Shown piece by piece: positions 35,831 through 47,545 of a stretch of DNA of 64,000 nt (the first letter of the stretch is position 1; each line of letters opens with the position of its first letter). A model generated the notes under the pieces. That model did not search any database and was not told the DNA's origin. It was given only the letters and a program-made list of their open reading frames with translations. A program made the position numbers and the translations under genes. The DNA is from Pseudanabaena sp. (lineage in GTDB: Bacteria > Cyanobacteriota > Cyanobacteriia > Pseudanabaenales > Pseudanabaenaceae), in NCBI GenBank assembly GCA_003249015.1, contig QBLS01000015.1, positions 1-64,000 on the forward strand, written 5' to 3'.

Positions 35831-36943
35831 GTGGATTTTTGGTCCTTATTTTTAATGGACTTCGTTAAGCAGTTGCAATCCCCAACACTCGGTTTTTTGA
35901 TTGGTGGCATGATTATTGCCGCTCTCGGTAGCGAGTTGGTAATTCCTGAGTCGATTGTTACCATTATTGTATTCATGCTGCTTATCAAAATCGGTCTGAC
36001 GGGTGGTATTGCGATTCGCAATTCCAATCTTACAGAAATGATTCTGCCCGTGATTTTTGCTGTAATAGTTGGCATTCTTGTTGTATTCATCGCACGCTAT
36101 ACATTGGCTAAACTGCCGAAGGTTAAAACTGTAGATGCGATCGCCACTGGTGGATTGTTTGGTGCAGTTAGTGGCTCTACTATGGCGGCTGCCCTTACAC
36201 TACTTGAAGAACAAAAAGTTCCATACGAGGCATGGGCTGGGGCACTCTATCCCTTCATGGATATCCCTGCGCTCGTAACTGCAATCGTTGTAGCCAATAT
36301 TTATCTCAACAATAAGAAACTTAAAGCAGCCGTTCTATCTACTGATCAGACTTCTTTAAGTGAGCCGCCCGATCAAAAAGAGTTACCCAACACTCGTCAG
36401 GAGTATCTCAACCAACAGAACAATACGGTCAATCGAGTCAAGATTTGGCCGATCGTCAAAGAAAGTCTCCAAGGATCTGCCCTATCAGCAATGTTGCTGG
36501 GCTTGGCTCTTGGCATATTCACCCAGCCAGAAAGTGTTTATAAAAGCTTCTACGACCCAGCATTCCGCGGCTTGCTATCGATCTTGATGTTGGTCATGGG
36601 TATGGAGGCTTGGTCAAGAATTGGCGAACTGCGTAAGGTTGCTCAATGGTACGTTGTTTATAGTGTTATTGCCCCGTTTATACATGGGCTGATCGCCTTC
36701 GGTCTCGGTATGATTGCCCACTACACCATGAACTTCAGCTTGGGTGGTGTTGTGGTCTTGGCGGTCATCGCCTCCTCCAGCTCAGATATTTCAGGACCAC
36801 CCACTTTGCGAGCTGGTATCCCATCGGCTAATCCTTCCGCCTATATTGGCGCTTCTACAGCCATCGGTACGCCAGTTGCGATCGGCTTGTGTATACCGCT
36901 CTTTATTGGGATGGCTCAGGCTCTATCGATGGCTGGTAAGTAA
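35831..36943 (+). CDS. sbtA: Sodium-dependent bicarbonate transporter SbtA
   Basis: 370 residues starting at GTG 35831, which follows a strong AAGGAGG; the protein start MDFWSLFLMDFVKQLQSPTL matches SbtA. About ten membrane helices, with conserved GLTGGIAIRNSNLTEM, TGGLFGAVSGSTMAAALTLLEE and SSSSDISGPPTLRAGIPSAN. It is a high-affinity Na+/HCO3- symporter of the plasma membrane that feeds inorganic carbon to the carboxysome. A cytoplasmic loop (about 165-210) sits between the two halves. It is followed 79 bases later by sbtB. Confidence 0.97.
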   Translation: MDFWSLFLMDFVKQLQSPTLGFLIGGMIIAALGSELVIPESIVTIIVFMLLIKIGLTGGIAIRNSNLTEMILPVIFAVIVGILVVFIARYTLAKLPKVKTVDAIATGGLFGAVSGSTMAAALTLLEEQKVPYEAWAGALYPFMDIPALVTAIVVANIYLNNKKLKAAVLSTDQTSLSEPPDQKELPNTRQEYLNQQNNTVNRVKIWPIVKESLQGSALSAMLLGLALGIFTQPESVYKSFYDPAFRGLLSILMLVMGMEAWSRIGELRKVAQWYVVYSVIAPFIHGLIAFGLGMIAHYTMNFSLGGVVVLAVIASSSSDISGPPTLRAGIPSANPSAYIGASTAIGTPVAIGLCIPLFIGMAQALSMAGK

Positions 36944-37004
36944 TTCTAGATAGGTCGGATTGTATTGTTGATACACCGATCTAACACATTCATTAGGCTA
37001 TTAA

Positions 37005-37355
<351 letters not shown>

Positions 37356-37444
37356 ACAAATTTGCGTGAGTTGTTGATGCTTTTACATCGATTCACAAAA
37401 GTGTAACTACACTGTTGGTCGTCAATTAAAAATCAAAACTAGTA

Positions 37445-37544
37445 TTAAACCAAAAAAGAAATGGCGTAGCCATTTCTTTTTTGGTTTAAATATTTCGAAA
37501 ACATTTTGAAACGGGAGCTTTGCACCGTTTTCAAAATGTTTTCG
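37445..37544. terminator. Two hairpins between convergent sbtB and ftsH
   Basis: TTAAACCAAAAAAGAAATGG-CGTAG-CCATTTC... (37445-37489) is a perfect inverted repeat with T-tract. CGAAAACATTTTGAAACGG...CCGTTTTCAAAATGTTTTCG (37496-37544) is a second. They sit between converging genes and can terminate both. Confidence 0.8.
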
Positions 37545-37572
37545 CGTTTTAAGTAAGTGAAAATTGTTGTGA

Positions 37573-39459
37573 TTAGATTTGAGGAATAAAACGTTCTTTT
37601 ACGGGAACAGCAGTGTATTCTCCGATGATACTGCGGAACTCATCACCATTTAAGGTTTCATTCTCTACCAGTAAATCCACTACGCGATCAATTGCTGCAC
37701 GATTTTCAAACACAATTTGCAAAGCAGTTTGATAGCACTTCTGCACAATTTCTCGAACTTGCTGATCAACTTTAGCGGAGATATCTTCGGAAAACTGGGA
37801 GCCGCCGCCCATACTACGACCCAAGAAAACCTCTGAGCTCTGACCCTCAAGAGCGAGTTGACCAATATTAGACATACCGTAACGAGTTACCATTTGGCGA
37901 GCCATGCCGCTTACCTGTTGTAAATCGCCACCTGCGCCTGTTGTAACTTCAGCCGATCCGAATACAGCTTCTTCAGCAGCACGTCCACCGAGAGCAGCGG
38001 TGATCCGAGCAAGGATTTGACCACGAGAAACTAAGGTTTGCTCCTCGTCTGGAGTGAACCAAGTTAAGCCAGCAGCTTGTCCTCTAGGTATGAGTGTCAC
38101 CTTCTGCACAGGATCGTGTTCTTTGAGCAATGTGCCAACGATCGCATGACCGACTTCGTGGTAAGCAATTAATCGCTTATTGCGACTATCGACAAGTGCC
38201 TTGCCTTCTAGACCAGCGATAATTCGATCCACAGCATCGTCAATCTCGGCAATGGTCATGGCATCTTTGCGACGGCGAGCAGTCAAAATGGCTGCCTCAT
38301 TTAACAAGTTTGCTAAATCTGCACCAGCAAAACCAGGGGTACGTCTGGCGATCGCTTCGAGAGATACTTCAGGGCTGATCTTTTTGTCGCGGGCATGAAC
38401 ATTAAGAACTTGCAAACGACCCTTGATGTCAGGTGGATCTACTCCAATTTGGCGATCAAAGCGACCTGGACGTAATAAAGCTGAGTCAAGCACATCAGCG
38501 CGGTTAGTTGCCGCAATTACAATTACTCCAGAGTTACCTTCAAATCCGTCCATCTCTGTAAGGATTTGATTGAGGGTTTGTTCACGTTCATCATTACCGC
38601 CCCCGATGCCAGCGCCGCGCTGACGACCAACGGCATCAATTTCATCAATGAAGATGATACAAGGAGCATTTTCCTTGGCTTTTTTGAAAAGGTCGCGCAC
38701 GCGAGATGCACCGACACCAACAAACATTTCTACAAATTCTGAACCCGAAACTGAGAAGAATGGTACGCCTGCTTCTCCAGCGATCGCCTTGGCTAGAAGG
38801 GTCTTACCAGTTCCAGGAGGACCAATCAATAGCACTCCCTTAGGAATTTTTGCACCAACCGCCGTAAACCGTTCGGGCTTTTTGAGGAAGGTAACAACTT
38901 CCTGCAGTTCTTCCTTAGCTTCTTCGATACCTGCAACATCATCAAACTTCACGCCAGTTTGAGCATCCATTGCAAATCTTGCTTTGGATTTGCCAAAATC
39001 CATCGCTTGTCCAGGTCCACCCATCTGATTAGAGCGACGGAACAAGAAGAACAAACCGCCAATGAGCGCGACAGGAAATATTAGATTGCTAATGAATCCC
39101 CAAATAGCGCCATTGTTGCTGGGAGGATATATAGCAAGATCGACACCACCTTCATTTAGCTTGTCCATTAACTCAGGTGCGTACAGTGGCAAATCAACCC
39201 TAGCGCGTTGCTCTTTACCTTCAATCTGGGGATCGCTTGCTACGATTACTGCTGTGCGTCCACCATCAAAAATGTCTACCTTGCGTACCCGATGTTCATC
39301 AAGGTATTCAAGGAATCTTCCATAAGCAATGCGCGTATTTGCTGCATTTACAGTGGGACGGCTAGGAACGGGACGAGCCGATAGTGTCTGCCATCCAAAA
39401 AAGCCGATAATCGCTATGGGTAGTAACCATAGCAAGGCGTTTCTCCAAGAGGATTTCAT
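37573..39459 (-). CDS. ftsH: ATP-dependent zinc metalloprotease FtsH (thylakoid FtsH2-like)
   Basis: 628 residues. Two N-terminal membrane helices (about 7-24 and 119-138) flank a lumenal domain with [30 protein letters not shown]. The AAA+ domain has Walker A GPPGTGKT (near 211), Walker B IIFIDEID and the SRH; the protease domain has HEVGH (about 432-436). Sequence closely follows Synechocystis FtsH2 ([16 protein letters not shown]), which with FtsH3 degrades damaged PSII D1. Paralogue assignment is from remembered similarity. Confidence 0.95.
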   Translation of the reverse strand: MKSSWRNALLWLLPIAIIGFFGWQTLSARPVPSRPTVNAANTRIAYGRFLEYLDEHRVRKVDIFDGGRTAVIVASDPQIEGKEQRARVDLPLYAPELMDKLNEGGVDLAIYPPSNNGAIWGFISNLIFPVALIGGLFFLFRRSNQMGGPGQAMDFGKSKARFAMDAQTGVKFDDVAGIEEAKEELQEVVTFLKKPERFTAVGAKIPKGVLLIGPPGTGKTLLAKAIAGEAGVPFFSVSGSEFVEMFVGVGASRVRDLFKKAKENAPCIIFIDEIDAVGRQRGAGIGGGNDEREQTLNQILTEMDGFEGNSGVIVIAATNRADVLDSALLRPGRFDRQIGVDPPDIKGRLQVLNVHARDKKISPEVSLEAIARRTPGFAGADLANLLNEAAILTARRRKDAMTIAEIDDAVDRIIAGLEGKALVDSRNKRLIAYHEVGHAIVGTLLKEHDPVQKVTLIPRGQAAGLTWFTPDEEQTLVSRGQILARITAALGGRAAEEAVFGSAEVTTGAGGDLQQVSGMARQMVTRYGMSNIGQLALEGQSSEVFLGRSMGGGSQFSEDISAKVDQQVREIVQKCYQTALQIVFENRAAIDRVVDLLVENETLNGDEFRSIIGEYTAVPVKERFIPQI

Positions 39460-39624
39460 ATAGCAAAGAGCCTGATGTTCAAAATAACTTCTTAACTAAA
39501 CTTAACTTACCATGATCCTTAATCAATGGGATCGCGCGATCATAAATATCTACCCAAAGGAAAGATCGCACCGCCTTAGCTCAACCATTTTCCCTCTGTG
39601 GCTGTGAATTTAGTCTTGTCAGGC

Positions 39625-39683
39625 TCCAAAAACAAAAGACAAATGGCGGTGCTTCGCGCCGCCATTTGTCTTTTGTTTTTGGA
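39625..39683. repeat. Long hairpin with GGCGGTGCTTCGCGCCGCC core
   Basis: TCCAAAAACAAAAGACAAAT / ATTTGTCTTTTGTTTTTGGA arms around the core. It lies between ftsH and ndh2, both leftward, just after the ndh2 stop; probable terminator of ndh2 and member of the core-hairpin family. Confidence 0.82.
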
Positions 39684-39691
39684 TTGCAATA

Positions 39692-41068
39692 TTAAGCGAC
39701 TTCGGCTACTTCTCTAACTTTAGTCGGTAAACTTTCAGCACGCATTCCTTCCATTTCTTCGAGAACCTGTAAGTACTTGCCTGTAATCAATCTCGCGCCA
39801 CGGCGATGGGTGAAATAGTTCCATCCCCACTGAATCATTACAAGGAGTTTATTATCAAATTCAATCAGATAATAGACATGAACAAATGTCCAGATAAACC
39901 ATGCTAACCAACCTTTGAGACGGATAAACTTGAAGTCTACCACCGCTTCATGACGACCAATTACAGCAAGACTTCCAAAATCCCAATACTTAAATTTTGC
40001 AGGTTCCTTTTGCTGTATCTTGGCTTCGATGTGGTGCGCGACATATTCACCCTGCTGCATAGCAACGGGCGCAACTCCCGGAAGAGGTCGATCGCCTTGA
40101 TGGGGATAGTTCGCCAAGTCACCAATCACAAATACATTAGGATAATTGGCGATCGATAGATCAGGCTGAACAACTACGCGACCAACGCGATCTAGTTCGG
40201 CATTCAGGCGATCGCCTAATACTTGACCCATCGGTGAAGCCTTGACACCTGCTGCCCAAAGGATTGTTTGAGCTTGAATTTGTTCAACTTTCTCACCAGA
40301 TTTAAATGTAACAACATGATCCTCAATGTTCGTGACCATTGCGTTAGTTTTGACTTCCACCCCAAGTTTTAGTAAGGATTCCTTTGCAGTGGCGGAGAGG
40401 TCAGCATGGTAAGGCGGCAATACGCGATCAGTTCCTTCTACCAAGATAATTCGCGCCTTTCTGGTGTCAATGTTAGTAAACTCATCACTTAAAGTGCGAT
40501 GAGCAAGTTCCGCAAGCGTTCCCGCAAGTTCCACGCCCGTTGGTCCTCCGCCAATGACTACGAAGTTCATCAGAGCTTCTTTAAATTTGAGATCATTGGT
40601 CTTTTCGGCTGCCTCAAAGGCGCTGAGAATACGGCGGCGTATATTAATTGCATCTTCAATGGTTTTTAAACCAGGAGCTTGTTCTGACCATTGATCGTTA
40701 CCAAAATAATGATGACTGACTCCAGTTGCCACTATTAGAGAGTCATAGCTTACGTCTAGGTGATTTTTTAGCTTAACTACCTGTGCTTGAGGGTCAATAT
40801 CTAGTACTTCGCCCATAATCACGCTGGTATTTTTGTTGTCGGCGAGGACAGATCGCAGTGGTGAGGCGATGTCGGCGGGGGAGAGGCTACCTGTGGCGAC
40901 TTGGTAAAGTAAGGGCTGGAAGAGGTGAAAATTACGTTTGTCGATGAGTGTGACTTTGAGGGGGATTTTTGATTTGCCTAGATTTTGGGCAGCGTATAGT
41001 CCGCCGAAACCACCACCAATAATAACAACATGATGGGGTGCGCTTTCATTGTGAGTACTTAGAGACAT
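39692..41068 (-). CDS. ndh: Type II NADH dehydrogenase (NDH-2)
   Basis: 458 residues. FAD-binding dinucleotide fold VVIIGGGFGGLYAAQNLG near the N-terminus, the second (NAD) fold NFVVIGGGPTGVELAGTL near 170, and the FAD-contacting VFVIGDLA near 315. NDH-2 is a non-proton-pumping flavoenzyme that passes electrons from NADH to plastoquinone and helps set the redox state of the pool. A hydrophobic C-terminal region (FIRLKGWLAWFIWTFVHVYYLIEF) anchors it to the membrane. Single gene; start ATG 41068. Confidence 0.92.
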   Translation of the reverse strand: MSLSTHNESAPHHVVIIGGGFGGLYAAQNLGKSKIPLKVTLIDKRNFHLFQPLLYQVATGSLSPADIASPLRSVLADNKNTSVIMGEVLDIDPQAQVVKLKNHLDVSYDSLIVATGVSHHYFGNDQWSEQAPGLKTIEDAINIRRRILSAFEAAEKTNDLKFKEALMNFVVIGGGPTGVELAGTLAELAHRTLSDEFTNIDTRKARIILVEGTDRVLPPYHADLSATAKESLLKLGVEVKTNAMVTNIEDHVVTFKSGEKVEQIQAQTILWAAGVKASPMGQVLGDRLNAELDRVGRVVVQPDLSIANYPNVFVIGDLANYPHQGDRPLPGVAPVAMQQGEYVAHHIEAKIQQKEPAKFKYWDFGSLAVIGRHEAVVDFKFIRLKGWLAWFIWTFVHVYYLIEFDNKLLVMIQWGWNYFTHRRGARLITGKYLQVLEEMEGMRAESLPTKVREVAEVA

Positions 41069-41441
41069 GGCAAGTTTTTAAGTTAAGTATGATGCTTTTG
41101 CTGGTGGCATCTTTAAAAAATTATTATATATGTAAATAAAAATATCTTTTTGTAAGTATCAAATGGATCTGGTAGCCAGAGCATTAACAAAGAGCAAATT
41201 TAACTGCATACTGGCGATCGCTAGGTATCTATCCTGATGAGAACTGAATCTTGATTTGAAAAAACTTACTAGGCTTGGGTTTTAACTGACAAAATTGTCA
41301 TGCCAAATAAAAAAAATCTTGCTGAGTTTGATAGTCAATTCACAAAATTGTTGTAACAATTTTGTGAATTGACATTAATAGAAATATTCAAAATAAAAAG
41401 GAGGGCATACGCCCTCCTTTTTATTTGTTTAAGTTGAAGTT
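41069..41441. other. Intergenic region ndh2-atpA
   Basis: This is where atpC (gamma subunit) would be expected in most cyanobacteria, but no gene is present. It contains a perfect palindrome (arms GTCAATTCACAAAATTGTT, 41334-41373) and the atpA terminator (41391-41426). Confidence 0.65.
41391..41426 (-). terminator. Terminator of the atp operon after atpA
   Basis: AAATAAAAAGGAGGGC-ATAC-GCCCTCCTTTTTATTT: strong stem with T-tract in both directions, 15 bases beyond the atpA stop. It confirms that atpA is the last gene of this transcript. Confidence 0.9.
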
Positions 41442-42968
<1,527 letters not shown>

Positions 42969-43019
42969 TTACCAATTATCAGCGATCGATTTATTTTTAA
43001 TATTGTTGGGGGGAAGCTA

Positions 43020-43047
43020 TTAGCTGTTGGCTATTAGCTGTTGGTAA
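43020..43047. repeat. Heptanucleotide tandem repeat inside the atp operon
   Basis: Four 7-mers TTAGCTG, TTGGCTA, TTAGCTG, TTGGTAA in the delta-alpha gap. On the mRNA strand they read as CAACAGCTAATAGC-like units just upstream of atpA, placing an STRR in the 5' region of the alpha cistron. Confidence 0.75.
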
Positions 43048-43095
43048 TCGGTGAGATTGGTAATTAATTTAGTAATTACTTTTTCCCTTTACCTT

Positions 43096-43653
43096 CTATA
43101 CGCCTGCGGTTAGGCTGCTCTTTAAGCGGCGAAGCTGTCCACGAATGCTGGCATCAACTACTTGAGAGCCAACCTTGATGATTACACCGCCGATCAAATC
43201 GGGGTTGATGGTTACAGCAAGTTCAACACTTTTTGCTTTAGTCATAGCTTTGACGCGATCGCGAAGGCTGTCTTCTTGATCTCTGCTTAATTTCAAAGCA
43301 GTTGTGATTTCTGCAAGAGAAACTTCATCAATCACGCGCAATAGAGCTTTAAATTCATCAATGATTGCGCTCAAAAAAGCAATCCGTTTGCGATCAACTA
43401 GCAGCAACAAAAAGCTCTTGGTAACAGCATTAACCTGAGAACCAAATACACTTTCAATCACACCTTTTTTGACATTTGCACCAACTAAAGGATTTGCAAA
43501 TAGTTGGCTTAGATCAACTGAATCCGTAAGAATGTCGCCAATCATGCGAACATCTTTGGCGATCGCATCAAGATTATCTTGCTCTTGAGCCAAGGACATC
43601 AGTGCTTCAGCATAGGGAGAAACTACCGCTTGACTAACAGAATTAGATTTCAT
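43096..43653 (-). CDS. atpH: ATP synthase F1 subunit delta
   Basis: 185 residues; named atpD in cyanobacterial and plastid usage. OSCP/delta fold: VVSPYAEALMSLAQEQDNLD at the N-terminus, LLVDRKRIAFLSAIIDEFKALL in the middle and TINPDLIGGVIIKVGSQVVDASIRGQL at the C-terminus. It connects the peripheral b/b' stalk to the top of F1. It begins only eight bases after the b subunit stop codon. Confidence 0.97.
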   Translation of the reverse strand: MKSNSVSQAVVSPYAEALMSLAQEQDNLDAIAKDVRMIGDILTDSVDLSQLFANPLVGANVKKGVIESVFGSQVNAVTKSFLLLLVDRKRIAFLSAIIDEFKALLRVIDEVSLAEITTALKLSRDQEDSLRDRVKAMTKAKSVELAVTINPDLIGGVIIKVGSQVVDASIRGQLRRLKSSLTAGV

Positions 43654-43661
43654 GTTTTCTC

Positions 43662-44195
43662 CTAGTCAGAACTCAAAAGGGCAATGCTACGGTCTATCAA
43701 TTCCGATTGAACAGACTCGCTCAAACCACGATCAAAATAAGCTTGAACGCTAGCTAGAGATTTTTCAGCAACCTGCTGACGTAACTGAATGATCACGCGC
43801 TCCTGTTCGGTAACAATTTCTTGTTCGGCAGCTTCGCGCAATCTAGCAATATCAGCGTCAACGGTAGCGAGTATGGAGTCAGCAGCTTTTTGGGCATCTG
43901 CTTCGGCTTGCTTACGCAAGTTTGCAGCTTCAACTTGGGCTTGAGCTAATTTTTCTTGCTGTAGGGCTAACTTATCATTTGCTTCCTTCTGGCGCTTTTC
44001 GGCTTCAGCGATCGCCGACTGGATTGACTCCAATCTTGCTGAAAGAATTTTGCCTAAGAATCCGCGACCTGCGTAAATTAAAAGCCCTAAAACGATCACT
44101 ATATTGATTAGGTTAGTTTCCAGAATATTGGAATTAATTCCAAACCCTGAATGTTCAACCGCTTCACTTGCTAGTAGGACAAAATTTCTAATCAT
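43662..44195 (-). CDS. atpF: ATP synthase F0 subunit b
   Basis: 177 residues. One N-terminal membrane helix (about 27-46, NLINIVIVLGLLIYAGRGFL) followed by a long charged coiled coil (AIAEAEKRQKEANDKLALQQEKLAQAQVEAANLRKQ). With b' it forms the heterodimeric peripheral stalk typical of photosynthetic organisms. Lies between b' and delta. Confidence 0.97.
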   Translation of the reverse strand: MIRNFVLLASEAVEHSGFGINSNILETNLINIVIVLGLLIYAGRGFLGKILSARLESIQSAIAEAEKRQKEANDKLALQQEKLAQAQVEAANLRKQAEADAQKAADSILATVDADIARLREAAEQEIVTEQERVIIQLRQQVAEKSLASVQAYFDRGLSESVQSELIDRSIALLSSD

Positions 44196-44260
44196 AAAGG
44201 TTACTTCTATTACTCAATACCAGCCAGAGTCCAGATAGAAATTATCTGGTAATGTCAAAA

Positions 44261-44758
44261 CTAGGCATTGACTAAATTGCCCAGTAGTTTTTCTAGAACT
44301 TGGCGACTGAGTGATTCAACTTCCGCATCTAGAGATGCTGCAGCGTCTTGCTTTTGCTTTTCGATTTCCGCCTTAGCGCTGGCAACTTTTGCCTGAGCCT
44401 CAGCGATCGCTGCATCAATTCTTTCATTGCGAATTTTGTTCGCCTCAGATTGAGCAGTGGTCAAGGTGTTTTGAGTAGCTTTACGAGCGGCAGATAATTC
44501 TTGCTCGTATTCTTTAATCACTAACTCAACCTTTTCGAGACGCTCCTTTGAGCCGATAATCCTCTCTCTAACGTAATCATCACGATCATCAATCGCTTTA
44601 GTTAGAGGCTTAAAGAAAATAACATTGAGAAGAGCTACAAAAACAACGAACTGCACTGCCATAATTGGAAGTGTGGCATTGATATCAAACAAGCCGCCCT
44701 TATGCTCCGCTGCTTCAACAGCAAGAAGAACAGTTGAGAAAAGATTCCAAGTTGTCAT
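44261..44758 (-). CDS. atpG: ATP synthase F0 subunit b'
   Basis: 165 residues; also called atpF2. One membrane helix (about 27-48, LPIMAVQFVVFVALLNVIFF), then KPLTKAIDDRDDYVRERIIGSKERLE and a coiled coil. The b/b' pair of divergent stalk subunits is characteristic of cyanobacteria and chloroplasts. The preceding intergenic hairpin may influence translation or stability relative to the c subunit. Confidence 0.96.
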   Translation of the reverse strand: MTTWNLFSTVLLAVEAAEHKGGLFDINATLPIMAVQFVVFVALLNVIFFKPLTKAIDDRDDYVRERIIGSKERLEKVELVIKEYEQELSAARKATQNTLTTAQSEANKIRNERIDAAIAEAQAKVASAKAEIEKQKQDAAASLDAEVESLSRQVLEKLLGNLVNA

Positions 44759-44773
44759 AGTTATATTGGTTTA

Positions 44774-44795
44774 ACAAGGGGCTTAAGCCCCTTGT
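44774..44795 (-). promoter_or_regulatory. Intercistronic hairpin after the c-subunit gene
   Basis: ACAAGGGGCTTAAGCCCCTTGT is a perfect 22-base palindrome between the c and b' genes. It lies 3' of the c cistron and may protect or process that mRNA part to favour the high copy number of c subunits. The T-tract is too weak for a strong terminator. Confidence 0.6.
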
Positions 44796-44820
44796 CTATA
44801 TTCTTGTAGAATCAAAATGC

Positions 44821-45129
<309 letters not shown>

Positions 45130-45183
45130 TTAAATCTGTGAGTCAAATCTGGGATTCAAAGATGAGATTTAGTTTGAACAAAC

Positions 45184-45945
45184 TTAATGCTCATGCCCTT
45201 CATCACCATGTCCTTCCATTGCTTCGCCGATGTAGGAGGCTGCCAATGTCGAAAAAATTAAGGCTTGAATGGCGCTAGTAAATAGACCAAGAACCATCAA
45301 AGGCAGAGGCACAAACAGAGGCACAAGAAGAACCATAACCCCTACAACTAGCTCGTCTGCAAGGATATTTCCAAAAAGACGGAAGCTTAGGGAAAGAGGC
45401 TTAGTGAAATCTTCAAGCACCCACAGTGGAAGTAGGAAGGGAGAGGCTTGGACATATCTTGTAAAATATTCCAAACCACGCTTGCTCAATCCAGCATAAA
45501 AGTAGGATAAGGAGACTAGCAACGCTAGAGCGATCGTGGTGTTGACATCACCTGTTGGGGCAGCAAGCTCACCTTCAGGCAATTCAATCAATTTCCAAGG
45601 TACTAACGCTCCCAACCAATTTGACGCAAAGATAAACAAGAATAGACTACCAACAAATGGCACCCATTCTCGATAATGCTTTTCGCCAATTTGGTCTTTA
45701 GCAATACCCTGAACATACTCCAGAGCGTACTCCATAAAGTTTTGGAAGCCTGCGGGAACAAGTTGGTCAGATTTGGCAGTGCTAGATCCGATGAGAGCCG
45801 CAATGAGAACTGCGCCCATGACGATCCAGCTCACGATTAATACTTGACCATGTACCGCTAGGTTTCCGAACTGCCAATAGAAGTGCTTGCCAACTTCAAG
45901 TGCAGCAAGATTGGTTTGATAGCTAGAGAATACTGAATCGATCAT
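45184..45945 (-). CDS. atpB: ATP synthase F0 subunit a
   Basis: 253 residues (atpI in cyanobacterial naming). Multi-helix membrane protein with the essential Arg in [18 protein letters not shown] and the last helices [36 protein letters not shown]. It forms the proton half-channels next to the c-ring. It ends in a His/Glu-rich tail GHGDEGHEH. Confidence 0.98.
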   Translation of the reverse strand: MIDSVFSSYQTNLAALEVGKHFYWQFGNLAVHGQVLIVSWIVMGAVLIAALIGSSTAKSDQLVPAGFQNFMEYALEYVQGIAKDQIGEKHYREWVPFVGSLFLFIFASNWLGALVPWKLIELPEGELAAPTGDVNTTIALALLVSLSYFYAGLSKRGLEYFTRYVQASPFLLPLWVLEDFTKPLSLSFRLFGNILADELVVGVMVLLVPLFVPLPLMVLGLFTSAIQALIFSTLAASYIGEAMEGHGDEGHEH

Positions 45946-45998
45946 GTTCGATGTGTTACAACCTGTGAGGTCAAATCAGCAAGAATGGACTCTATCAC

Positions 45999-46430
45999 TT
46001 AAGTTCGGCTCAAATCTTGAGCAATGATCGCTAACACTGCCGCTTTATAAGTCATAAAGCCTAAAAAAGCTGGCAATATCTCCAGTTGATCCGATTTGGC
46101 AGCGATCGCCATTAACAGGACAAATAAACCAAGTCGTGCAAAACCTAGGCGATTGGACTCACCGCCTAACTTATCTACACTCTTAGTTAGCATCCTGAAA
46201 TAGACTAAGCCAACCAAAGCCCCAACGCCATAACTAAGTGAGATGTGCCACCCGTAATTAATCCAAACCACCAGAGTAATAACAACTCCAGCAATAATGG
46301 TAAAGACTACCAGCTTATATTTCAGACGGTTATATTCCTCCATGCTGTCAGCAAGCTGTTGGCTTGTCATCGGCGGAGTTGGGACAACTGTCTGTAAGAC
46401 TGTATTGCTTTTCGCGGGAATGATCTTCAC
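45999..46430 (-). CDS. atp1: ATP synthase assembly protein Atp1/AtpI
   Basis: 143 residues with four membrane helices (about 38-58, 62-83, 98-115, 118-137). It is the first gene of the atp operon, as in other cyanobacteria (atp1), and is the AtpI-like factor involved in c-ring assembly. Start ATG 46430; the operon promoter lies upstream in 46431-46640. Confidence 0.85.
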   Translation of the reverse strand: MKIIPAKSNTVLQTVVPTPPMTSQQLADSMEEYNRLKYKLVVFTIIAGVVITLVVWINYGWHISLSYGVGALVGLVYFRMLTKSVDKLGGESNRLGFARLGLFVLLMAIAAKSDQLEILPAFLGFMTYKAAVLAIIAQDLSRT

Positions 46431-46887
46431 TGTTAACTTTGGAGTATTTTTTTAGCGAAATTTACTGGTTTTTGCGCGATTTAAGTGAAGAAGAGACATT
46501 AATAATAGTGACTGAAAAGTAACTAAAATAGACATCTAAAAACTTGGATGTAGCTTCCTACACCGTTGTTAAGCATATCACGCAAGATGTCACATTTGCT
46601 TTACAAGTATTTATAACTAGTGGTTCTTTCAATGCTGTGTCAACTTTGTTATAGATAAGGCGGTGCGAAGCACCGCCTTATCTATGTGAATAATTTTCTG
46701 CTTTTGCTTGGACACAATCTGGATAGATACTTCGTCTGTCTTGGGGTGTTACTATATCAAAAAGTTTCAGATAAATACTTAATAAAGTTTTTAACAGTCT
46801 CATGATGAGGCGCTGAAAAAGTTTTAAGTTCTCTAAGTATTTATCTAAATTTCATTAACTCTTGCGAGCATCCAGAACTTGTAACCT
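46431..46887. other. Divergent intergenic region: atp operon promoter side
   Basis: About 455 bases between atp1 (leftward) and the TPR-like gene (rightward). It holds the hairpin ATAGATAAGGCGGTG-CGAAG-CACCGCC... (46651-46685). As both genes start here, this hairpin cannot terminate either of them. No gene recognised. Confidence 0.65.
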
Positions 46888-47508
46888 ATGTCCACATCTT
46901 TTGCCAAGCCTTGCCTCTTCCAGACTGCCTTAATTTCGCCTGTGTCAGTGTTTGCATCTGTGGTGACTTGCCTATCTTTAAGCGCGATCGCGCCCAACTT
47001 AGTTGCAGCTCAGCCAACGCCAGCCCAACCTGCTACACCAAACCAACCTCAGCCTCTAGAGACAACTAAGCCAAATTCTCTTGAGAATAGTGTATTTAGC
47101 ATTTCAGGTGGACAGCGCTTGATGTCGGAATCAATGACAGCTATCGGTCAGCAAAATTACGACTTAGCTGTAACGAAGTTGCAAGATGCCCGACAAGTAT
47201 TTAATCAATTATCAAATTTTTATCAAGAGTTAACTGCTAGTTTTTCAGGGATTGACAATCGTATTTCTGATAGTCACCGTCGCAAGGCTCTGCAGTCAGC
47301 TCAGTTACGAGATGAGGCTACCTATCAATTGGCGGTAGTTTATCGGGCTAAAAATCAACCAGAGCTAGCGGTTCCTCTGTTAGTTCAACTGATTCGCAGC
47401 CAAGCACCAACCCGCGATTTGGGGCAACAGGCTTACCAGCAGCTATTTGAGCTTGGTTTTGTTGATACAGCATTTGTACGTCCTAGCGCATCTGCACCTA
47501 AGCCTTAG
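46888..47508 (+). CDS. Exported TPR-like hypothetical protein
   Basis: 206 residues. Signal peptide-like N-terminus (LISPVSVFASVVTCLSLSAIAPNLVAAQ), a Pro/Gln/Thr-rich spacer and a helical domain with repeat-like pairs (MSESMTAIGQQNYDLAVTKLQDARQVF; LRDEATYQLAVVYRAKNQPELAVPLL) that resemble TPR units. Likely periplasmic and of unknown function. A hairpin (47511-47543) follows its stop and could terminate both this gene and the converging subtilase gene. Confidence 0.7.
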   Translation: MSTSFAKPCLFQTALISPVSVFASVVTCLSLSAIAPNLVAAQPTPAQPATPNQPQPLETTKPNSLENSVFSISGGQRLMSESMTAIGQQNYDLAVTKLQDARQVFNQLSNFYQELTASFSGIDNRISDSHRRKALQSAQLRDEATYQLAVVYRAKNQPELAVPLLVQLIRSQAPTRDLGQQAYQQLFELGFVDTAFVRPSASAPKP

Positions 47509-47510
47509 AA

Positions 47511-47543
47511 CTTTGAGGCATAGGCGGAGACTATGCCTCAAAG
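47511..47543. terminator. Hairpin between convergent genes
   Basis: CTTTGAGGCATAG-gcggaga-CTATGCCTCAAAG: 13-bp perfect stem starting three bases after one stop codon and ending three bases before the opposing one. Confidence 0.75.
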
Positions 47544-47545
47544 CT

